Below, one piece after another: positions 8,002 to 16,400 of a stretch of DNA of 64,000 nucleotides. The translations under genes were made by a program, and so were the position numbers. Below the pieces are notes generated by a model. That model had not been told where the DNA came from. It was given only the letters and a program-made list of their open reading frames with translations, and ran no database searches. Every line of letters begins with the position of its first letter. The first letter of the stretch is position 1. This DNA is from CALDTK01 sp965213735 (lineage in GTDB: Bacteria; Bacteroidota; Bacteroidia; Chitinophagales; Saprospiraceae): assembly GCA_965213735.1 (NCBI GenBank), contig CBDCAB010000005.1, positions 1,674,001 through 1,738,000 of the forward strand, given 5' to 3'.

Positions 8002-8451
8002 TTGGCTACCTTTGCGTTAGTACAGCTGGATGAGTTCGAGGATGATGAACAGGCCGTTCTGCTTGTTCGCGCCCTCACCAAGCATGGAAAGAACCAGTGG
8101 AACCAACAACTACAACAGCTTCGAAGAGCAGGTAAAAAACGCGAAGTCGAAACGCTACTCCGCTACATCGACGACCTCCGCTACGGGAAACGCTTACCCA
8201 ATAAAGCTTACAAACCATTAGGAACGCGGCAGACAACGGGGAGACCTGTACATGAAGGCGAACGTGAATTGGTGGTGGGACAGCTCAGGGCCTACTGCAT
8301 AGTCGAAGATCATCGCCTGATAGTCCTGTTCTCCGCTCACATAAAAAAAGGCAAAGGAGGTAAAGGAAACACTAATCAGAACGGACACATCAACGCGATG
8401 AGAGACATCCTTCGCGAACTGAGAGACTCAATGTCTGATCTGTTATCATAA
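8002..8451 (+). CDS. RelE/HigB-type toxin of a toxin-antitoxin-chaperone module (start uncertain)
   Basis: The frame encodes up to 149 residues. The middle and C-terminus look like the RelE/HigB ribonuclease-toxin fold: a basic helical region (RRAGKKREVETLLRYI), LPNKAYKPLG, an edge strand RELVVGQLRAYCIVEDHRLIVLFSAHIKKG, and a final helix. The next gene encodes an HTH antitoxin, the usual partner. There is no in-frame ATG: TTG at 8002 is the only conventional alternative start, but TACCTTTG (8007-8014) just inside it is a perfect -7 promoter box, which would put transcription start near 8020. The true start could then be a non-standard codon such as CTG 8026. The N-terminal boundary is therefore unresolved. 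Confidence 0.72.
   Translation: MATFALVQLDEFEDDEQAVLLVRALTKHGKNQWNQQLQQLRRAGKKREVETLLRYIDDLRYGKRLPNKAYKPLGTRQTTGRPVHEGERELVVGQLRAYCIVEDHRLIVLFSAHIKKGKGGKGNTNQNGHINAMRDILRELRDSMSDLLS
8007..8014 (+). promoter_or_regulatory. -7 promoter box TACCTTTG of the TAC module
   Basis: TACCTTTG matches TAnnTTTG exactly. TTTAG at 7981-7985, 21 bases upstream, could be a degenerate -33 element. Its position inside the longest possible toxin frame argues for a later translation start. Palindromes upstream (7791-7814) could be operators for the antitoxin (inference). Confidence 0.5.
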
Positions 8452-8498
8452 AACACTTGAACCACAACAGAGCCAAAACTTGACTAATCCACTTCAAC

Positions 8499-8966
8499 AT
8501 GACAGAAGCAAGAAAGGACTTACTTAGTTCTATAACATACCACGCTACAGGCCTGCGACTGAAGCTATTTCGCAAGGTAGACGATTATCTCACCACCCAC
8601 AACATTTCCCGCAAAGACTTTGCTACTCAATTAGGCGTCACCAAAGGATATATTTCGCAAGTCCTTAACGGAGAAGCTGATGTGCGCATCAGCAAGCTCG
8701 TGCAGTTCAGCCTAGCAATTGGCATGGTACCCGTGATTAACTGGGTACCCTTAGATCGCTATCTTGCTGCAAATGGTCGACCTGAGCGGCTGCTCATGAC
8801 TTCAAAGTCAGTTGAGTACAGCAAACCGACAACTGCACGAGTCATGCTTCAGAATATGGAGCGTGCCCACGGCGTGGCATACAGTGCCGCAGATAATTAT
8901 CAAGACATCGTGCTAGCTAGCGGTAAAACATGTGTAACTGACACCTCGATCAAAATCAATGACTAG
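8499..8966 (+). CDS. HTH antitoxin (HigA-like) with C-terminal extension
   Basis: The 155-aa protein carries a Cro/C1-type helix-turn-helix at about residues 30-75: ISRKDFATQLGVTKGYISQVLNG is the classic two-helix pattern, followed by ISKLVQFSLAIG. About 75 residues follow with no recognised domain. In TAC systems the antitoxin has a C-terminal chaperone-addiction segment bound by a SecB-like protein; the length and position here fit that. It lies 47 bases after the toxin gene and overlaps the SecB-like gene by 8 bases (different frame), so all three are probably co-translated. It likely represses its own promoter, as is usual for HigA antitoxins. Confidence 0.8.
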   Translation: MTEARKDLLSSITYHATGLRLKLFRKVDDYLTTHNISRKDFATQLGVTKGYISQVLNGEADVRISKLVQFSLAIGMVPVINWVPLDRYLAANGRPERLLMTSKSVEYSKPTTARVMLQNMERAHGVAYSAADNYQDIVLASGKTCVTDTSIKIND

Positions 8967-9420
8967 CAAGAAATTCCCCGGCACCGTCGCCTTTGGCAGT
9001 CTAGCTATTAAGCTTCAGGAGCTTTATGTCCGCGAGGCCGAGGCAGGTGAGGATTTTAGCAAATCCTTGCCGACTAAACTCGAATTCGCTTTTGCGGCAG
9101 GAGATAACGTAGATCACATTGCACGACTGAAACTCACCATCACTGTGGAGTCTGCGCTAGCTGATTCGGCTCGGTCTCCTTTAATGGCTACGTCCCTTGC
9201 AGAGTTTGCGCTTACTAATGCGGAGGATAAACATCCTCTTCCCACTTTTCAGTCTAATGATCTGCCAAATAACTTAAAAGCAAAGTTGCTGGGTATTTGT
9301 TTAGACACAATACGTGGAGAATTGCAAGCCAGAACAGCGGGTTTTGCTATCGGCAATCACCCCCTGCCAGTTTTTAATCCCATGGAATTACTTGAATCTA
9401 CTGAGCAACAACGAACTTAG
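8959..9420 (+). CDS. SecB-like chaperone, third gene of a TAC module
   Basis: This 153-aa protein lacks a signal peptide. Its C-terminal third (LPNNLKAKLLGICLDTIRGE, then ARTAGFAIGNHPLPVFNPMELL) follows the SecB pattern in which P-N-x-L-x-x-x-x-R-x-x-I is followed by R-x-x-F-P-x-x-x-L-x-P-x-N-F-x-x-L. The centre (ARLKLTITVES) fits a SecB beta-strand. SecB-like proteins next to toxin-antitoxin pairs define TAC systems, as in the mycobacterial HigBA-Rv1957 locus. In that model the chaperone stabilises the antitoxin until export stress or phage diverts it. The assignment rests on motif layout plus gene context, and sequence identity to canonical SecB is low. Confidence 0.65.
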   Translation: MTSKKFPGTVAFGSLAIKLQELYVREAEAGEDFSKSLPTKLEFAFAAGDNVDHIARLKLTITVESALADSARSPLMATSLAEFALTNAEDKHPLPTFQSNDLPNNLKAKLLGICLDTIRGELQARTAGFAIGNHPLPVFNPMELLESTEQQRT

Positions 9421-9433
9421 ACGTAAACCGCGA

Positions 9434-9441
9434 TATCTTTA
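9434..9441 (+). promoter_or_regulatory. Possible -7 box TATCTTTA before the 303-aa/CHAT gene pair
   Basis: One mismatch from TAnnTTTG, 17 bases upstream of the ATG at 9459. If real, the 303-aa gene and the CHAT giant could be transcribed independently of the TAC module. No clear -33 element was seen. Confidence 0.3.
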
Positions 9442-9458
9442 AGTCTCAAAACGCCTTC

Positions 9459-10370
9459 ATGCGCACGTTCACCGCCAAACCAGCACCTTTAATAGATCTA
9501 GCCTCAAACCCTACGCCTAATCCTCAATCCAGTCGCTCCTCACGCTCCTCACCCAACACGAGTGGCGATCAACTTGCATTAGCTCCCAACAAGCCAATCC
9601 ACATCGCCTGGAAATGCTTCTATACCGGCAACCTACAGAACAAGTTTCTTCAAAAGAAGAATCGGCCCGTTATCATTTCCGCTTTTACTAAATCTGGGAG
9701 CCACGCACAGCCCGCTTCTCGTATAGTCGCCGCAATCCTTTTGCGTCCATCAGATAACACACTAGAAGGCCCTGATGCGCGAGAGCAAGGACGGCAGACT
9801 TTACATTACATAGATGCAGTAACAGAAAACATAACCTTTACCATTGAGGCAATCAGTGAAGCCGCTGCAGGTAAAGATTTACATAAGTTAGCTAATCTTT
9901 TAGCAGAAGGATCTAACATGCCGCTCTTAGCCATGGCCGGCGGTTGGTTAGCCCTCGGTGCACGCGCATTTCAATTTAGTGGCGATATAATGAATGTTGT
10001 TGGCAGAGATAAAGAAGTGCTCGATATGAGCCTCAGCTTCCCACTAGGTAATGTAAAGCAGTCGCCACTCGACACCCCAATTCTGTGCGCAGAACATCCT
10101 GAAAATTTGCTGCGCGATTATGAAATTCGACAAGCAGACGCTCTAATCGGGGGCAAGTGGCAGCTTTACGAAAAGGGACAAAACATACCATACCACGGCG
10201 AAGAACCCTACATCATTCTGCAAGTAGACCAACATGAGCGGCCTGCGCTGCAAGACTTTGCCCTCCACCGCTACGCCAACGAATTACTCGCAGGATGGAC
10301 GCCAAACGACAACATCGACTTCTCCAAACTCCTGCGAGTCCTCAAAGCCGGAGTCAAGCAGGTAACCTAA
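9459..10370 (+). CDS. Unknown 303-aa protein preceding the CHAT/hydrolase giant
   Basis: I do not recognise a family. The first ~45 residues are Pro/Ser-rich and probably disordered. Residues ~47-120 look beta-rich (PIHIAWKCFYTGN, RPVIISAFTKSG, RIVAAILLRP), followed by alternating helices and strands, with ITFTIEAISEAAAG and an Ala/Gly-rich segment MPLLAMAGGWLALGARAF that could be a buried helix. There is no signal peptide. It lies 38 bases after the SecB-like gene and 42 bases before the 2374-aa CHAT protein on the same strand, so it is likely an accessory subunit, sensor or substrate of that protein (inference from context only). Confidence 0.7.
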   Translation: MRTFTAKPAPLIDLASNPTPNPQSSRSSRSSPNTSGDQLALAPNKPIHIAWKCFYTGNLQNKFLQKKNRPVIISAFTKSGSHAQPASRIVAAILLRPSDNTLEGPDAREQGRQTLHYIDAVTENITFTIEAISEAAAGKDLHKLANLLAEGSNMPLLAMAGGWLALGARAFQFSGDIMNVVGRDKEVLDMSLSFPLGNVKQSPLDTPILCAEHPENLLRDYEIRQADALIGGKWQLYEKGQNIPYHGEEPYIILQVDQHERPALQDFALHRYANELLAGWTPNDNIDFSKLLRVLKAGVKQVT

Positions 10371-10412
10371 ATTTATTTTTATACCTTAAGAGCACATAAT
10401 ACGCCCCAGATA

Positions 10413-13400
10413 GTGAAAATTACCGCCCCGCCCCCTTTTACCCTTCGCATCACAGGGACGCGCACCGCTAGCCACACCCTAACACAAACCTCCACACTCG
10501 ACCCCACCGCCGAGGAGTACTTCTCCGTCGATCAAGCTTACCGCCTCGATGCCGTCGCTCGAAGTGTTGGCGAAGTGTACGAAGCGGATAGCGCTGACCA
10601 ACAGCTGGTTCGACTCGAAACAGAAGACCAAACTGAATGGATCGGTTTGCCAGATGATTTACCTGATGTATTCGGCAAACCTGCCGAGCAGCGCAGCGGT
10701 CAGCAAAACGCAGAAGTTTTTACTATACCCGTAAGCCTTCAGCCGGTAGCTCCTGGCACCCACCGCGGTGTCTTTCAAGCGGCACGCGTTAAACTGGTCG
10801 AACTCATCAGCCGCCGTAATTCACCAGCAAGCACATCTGCCGAAAAGCTGGCCATTCGTCTAGCCGAGCGTGTGGATCGCGCAGCTTGCCCCATACCAGG
10901 CCTGTTTCGCATAAGCGGTGAAGGTGAGCTTGACTCAGCAGCCTTACAACGACTGCCTGCTGTCAGTAATCGAATATTAATATTTATCCATGGTACGGCC
11001 TCCAGCTTTATTGGCGGTTTTTCAGGGATTCAACCTGCTGCCTGGGATGAACTCCATGCACTTTATCCTGGTGGTTTATACGCCTTCAACCATTATACAA
11101 TTACAAAATCTCCAGTTCGTAATGCACTCGATCTGTTTCCGGTTTTGCCGAAAGGTGTAAAATGCGACATCATCACGCATTCACGGGGAGGATTAGTAGG
11201 TGACGTACTTACCCGCTGCGATGCCAAACGCGGTGCCGAAATTGGATATTCCTCAGAGGAAATCAATGGATTCCAAAGCGAAATACTTGAAACCCTTCAC
11301 CATACAGAAGGCGCGAAGGTGGGGGCGCAACTCACGCAAGAACTTCGCGATGTAACGGCCTTAGCCCGCGGAAAGCAACTCCACGTGCGGCGACTGGTGC
11401 GCGTAGCCTGCCCGAGTGCTGGCACCACCCAGCTGTCCGAGCGGCTCGATCACCTGCTCAATGCTGTGCTCAACTTGCTCAAGCTGACCACCGGTGGCAT
11501 CATGCTTCCCGTTGTCGGTGTGCTGCGAGCTTTTTTAATGGCCGTAATAGACGAGCGCCACGATCCGGATAGTTTTCCAGGCTTATTTGCTATGGTACCT
11601 GAGTCGCCTTATAGCGTACTAAATAATAATCCACAGATATCGCTGCCGAGTGAATTAGTTGCTATCGCGGGCGACAGTGAGTTTGGTGGCAAACTGCTAC
11701 AAAGCCTGAAGGTTATCCTGAGTAATTTGTATTATTGGCGAGCTAATGATTTAGTAGTCGACACAGCGAGTATGTCGCGCGGCATTCTCCAGCGGGCGCA
11801 CAACTTTCGCGTGCTCATCGAGGACAAAGCGGTCGATCACTTCAGCTATTTCAACGACCCCGAGCGCTTCGGCATCGTACTCGCCGTACTTAAATCAGAG
11901 CGTCTACCGGGTGCAGTTTTGCCGCAAGGCTTCGACCTGCAAAACACTACAGATCAGTCAGTTACACGTGGCGCCGTCATCAATAGGCTGTACGATACGG
12001 GCGCTGTCTCCTCGACCAAAATTACCGGCGCCAAGCCCATTGTCGTGCTCCTGCCCGGCATCATGGGGTCTAATCTCGCGCAAAATGACAGCCCAAAGTG
12101 GATGCGTCTGTCAGCGCTGATGGCCGGAGCGCTCGTGGACGACCTACACATCGCTGCTAACGACATCACCGCTGAGTCGGCCATGGACGATTTCTATGGC
12201 AATATGGTGCGACACTTGGCTGCGCAGGGCTACGACGTGGAGGTGTTTCCATACGATTGGCGGCTTTCGCTAAAACAGGCGGGACGCCAGCTCAATAAAC
12301 GACTTACTTCACTCCTCGAGCACAAGCAGCCGATAAAGATACTTGCACATTCAATGGGTGGGTTGCTCGTGCGGCAGCTCATGCTCGATGCAGCTGATGA
12401 GCAGAATCAGGATGCTATTTGGCCAAAATTTCGAGGTTTTTCGAGCAGCCGCGTGGTGCTACTCGGCACGCCCTGGCGCGGCAGTCACCTCATCACCGAA
12501 GTGCTCTCTGGGCACAGTTCTCGCGTCCGGCAGCTTTACCTGCTCGACCTCAAACACACCAAGAAGCATATTCTAAAGACGGTCGGTGCCTTCCCCGGCG
12601 TACTCGAATTGCTGCCGCTCGACGAGCCCGCTCTCCGCAACGATGAGGAGTGGCAACGGCTGCTAAATGCCTCCGGCCGCGGCGTCCCTCCACTGCACCC
12701 CGATGCCCTCGTGCAATTCAAAAAATATCATTCAGCTCTGGCAACTGCCCTCCCTGCTGATGAATTCGCGCGCATTACTTACGTGGCGGGCCATCATGCT
12801 AAAACTGTGGATGGGTACACCTTTAAGTATAGGCGCTTTTTTAAGCGCGAAACGCTGCGCTACACCACTACGCCTTTTGGCGATGGCAGCGTTACCTGGG
12901 CCCGAGGCATCCCGAGTCAGTTGCCCGTGCAACAGGTATTTTACACTGAGGTCGAGCACGGGATGCTTTGCGCCGAACCAGCGCTTTTCGAGGGCATCGT
13001 CGAGCTTCTCGAGCAGGGCACAACCAATAAATTTGCCGATGCACCGATTGCCTCGCTTGCCAATAGTACGTCGCGTTCTACTCGTTCAGCTTTCGCCAAA
13101 ACAGCTCCTTACCCAACAGCTCCAATAACTCAACTTTCGCCCCAAGCTGCTCTTTTTGGCATTGTAGGAGGTAAGAAGAATACGACTAAAGACGAGGTCG
13201 GTATTCGGGTCGAAATTTTCAATGGTGATCTACTCTTTGCTGATTATCCAGTGGTGGTCGGGCACTTTGAGCGAACAGGCATTGTGGGCGCCGAGCGCGC
13301 CGTTGATACTTACTTAAAGGGTGCCCTGTCCGAGCGCCACCGCATGGGATTTTATCCAGGCGACATCGGCACTCAGGAGGTGCTTTTTGATCCGAACAGC

Positions 13401-16400
13401 AGACCTCGCGGCGCCATCGTCGTTGGGCTTGGCAATCAAGATCATCTCACCACTTCCACCCTCACGCAGACAGTCGAAAAGGGGCTGCTGAAGTACGCGC
13501 TGTTTCAACGAGACAATCAACTTGCCGACCCGACTCATCCCGGCGGCGGCCACGGCGTCAGCATGCTCCTGGTGGGCAGCAATTATGGCCAGCTATCCTT
13601 GCGTGAATGTGTGCGCAGCCTGGTGTCGGCCGCACTGCATGTCAATGAGGCCATAAGGGCACTTAACGACCATCGTCACGCTGCCGATGGGCAGGCGCCG
13701 CTGCTTCGCTTTACCGTCGTTGAACTCGTAGACTACTTTGAAGACCGCGCCCTCGAAGCTTTCCAACAGCTTACCGAGATGGTCGCACTCAAGGACCTCA
13801 AGCATGTCATTCTTCCCGAGGCTATAACTCCTGGTTTTGGCAAGCGCCGACGTCTGCTGCGCGAAGGCTCCCGAAGCTGGTGGCAAATACTTACTACCTG
13901 CGCTAAATCGAGCAGCGATGACGGGGTGATTGATCGGCTAGAATTTACCGCTGCCAATCGAGGTTCGAGTGTGAGCGCCGACACCGCATATGGCGACTTA
14001 GGCCTGCCCCGCGCGCTAGCAGATAATATGGCGCAAAGTGGCACCTATTCGCCCACTGATGCCAAAGTGCTCTTCGAACTGCTCATCCCCAATCGATACA
14101 AAGATTTCCTGCGTAGCCACCGCAATGTGCTCTGGCGACTCGACCGCGAGAGTGCTGCACTGCCCTGGGAGTTGTTTCACGACACTGACACTGGAGATGA
14201 GCCAACATTTGTCCGTGCCGGCATGGTGCGGCAACTCGAAAGTCGTACGGCTGAACTTCGTCCGAGTTTAGTGCGCGAGCCTACAGCACTTATAATTGGC
14301 GATCCGGTTCTTGGCTCCGATTTAGATATCTTTCAACAATTACAGGGGGCGCGTCAAGAAGCCAAAGCGGTCAACGCACAGCTTAGTTCAAATGTTTTTG
14401 AAACGGAGGCACAAATCTCATCTTCAGCCGTAGAGATAATTCGCGCTTTATTTCGCTCGGACTACAAAGTTTTACATATTGCGGCTCACGGCACTTTTGA
14501 GGAGGGGCAAGATAGTGAGCAGCACGCCGGCAAGGTGGCTGGTATTACCAACCGAACGGGTATTGTCTTGGGAAACGGTCAGCGCCTTACTCCTGGGCGG
14601 ATTCGCCAACTTTCAGCTATTCCCGAGCTCGTTTTTATTAATTGTTGCTATGGCGGCGTGATTGACGAACAACAGGAAAAGTATCGCCGTACCCGCTATC
14701 GCTTGGCCGCTAATGTTGGCACGCAGCTTATCGAGATTGGTGTGCAAGCGGTGATAGTGGCGGGCTGGGAGGTTGAGGATAATGCAGCCGCAGCTTTCGC
14801 CAAAACCTTCTACGACGACCTATTGGCCGGCCGCACTTTTGGGGAGGCTGTGCGCCGTGCCCGCCAAACCGCCTACCAAAATTTTCCTCATACGAATACG
14901 TGGGGCGCCTACCAGGCCTACGGAGACCCATTCTATCGCCTGGTGGTACGTGACGTATATGAAGAAGCGGCCACCCTCAAGATCCACCTCGCTGAAGAAT
15001 TAATTCTCGAGCTCAATAACCTCGTCTCGCGCGTGCGCAGCATCCCCTATTCGCATGTGGGTGATTTAGACAAAGTTCGACATCAGGCTGCGGAATTAGA
15101 AATCCTTGCCGAAGAACGCGACCTCATTAATGCAGGGGTGCTGGAGAGCCTGGGTATGCTCCACCTTTATCTCGGCTCTTATGCTCGAGCCATTGCGGTA
15201 TTTGAGCGTTTAGTAGCCGACGATGGGGCAAGTTTTGCGCTAAGCACATACTTCAGGCTACTCCATACAAACGTTAAGCATCTAGCTACGCAAGCTTTGC
15301 AGCCACTTGATGAAGAGATTAAGCCATCGGAAATAACATTGAAAGCTTATCAGGATATAAGCCAACTTATTAAAGAATTAGAAGAGTATCCGGCCGTCAA
15401 TAAGGGTGTTCGTATCCACAGTCAATTGGGCAGCATGTATAAGCGTGCGGCAGCGCTTAGTCCTGACGATCAGAGCTCTCGCAGCTTCTTAAAACATACA
15501 GCAGATGCCTACCTGAGTGCTGCCAAGCAACTTGGCATTTTTAGTCCCAAGGCCATTTATCACGTGTCTGCTTACATCAGCTTTGTTGCTCTGCAGGTGG
15601 CGAGCGAGCAGGATAGCGATCTTGAGCAGGTTGAGCGTAGAGCAGCTAAATCCATAAATGATGTGCTAGGAGTCACGCCTACTGAATACTTCGCCAAATG
15701 GAAAGATGAGCGTCGCTACTACGCGCAGGACCGAAACTCTTCCTACAGTTCGTTGCGAGAGGCAAATCTCAGCGCTGCCGAATTGTTGTGGAACTTGCTT
15801 AGTCGGGCTGTGCCTGATGAAGAGACAGATGAATGGATCGACCAACTCATAGGCATCCACCGCCAGCAGCGCCTCGAAGGCTTCAACCTACGTGATGTGC
15901 AGGGCCAGGCAGAGCACTACCTGGTTTTGCTGGCACTGTGTAAGCGCTTCGATTTGCTCGAGGAGAACGAGTTGCGTGGGCTGCGGCGACTGTACGCGTG
16001 GGTGCGCGTGCATCCTAACAAGCGAGCGCCTGGAGGAGGAGCTACTGCCAATTTCGATACAGATGATGATGTGTCAACAGCTGGTCCTACTCCGCCAGAT
16101 CCACCTGATACTCCTGGCAGTGGCGGTACTAGCACTCCGCCTTCAGGTGACGCTTCGCATCACGATGACGCCGTCAAAGCTGAGGGCCTAGATGTCTCCC
16201 ATCATAGCTCGGCGAGCTCATTACTTGAAGAAGCCGAGGATTCAAATTTGCTGTTAGCGGCCTACGCAATCGATATAGACACGCCTGCTGAAACCAGGGC
16301 GCGCAAAGGCAAGCGCAAGCTGCGTATCAAAATGCCCAAGGGCGCCGCGGCCGCGCTGCTGAAGCTTACCGTAGAAGATGGAGATGATGTCTACGCCTGG

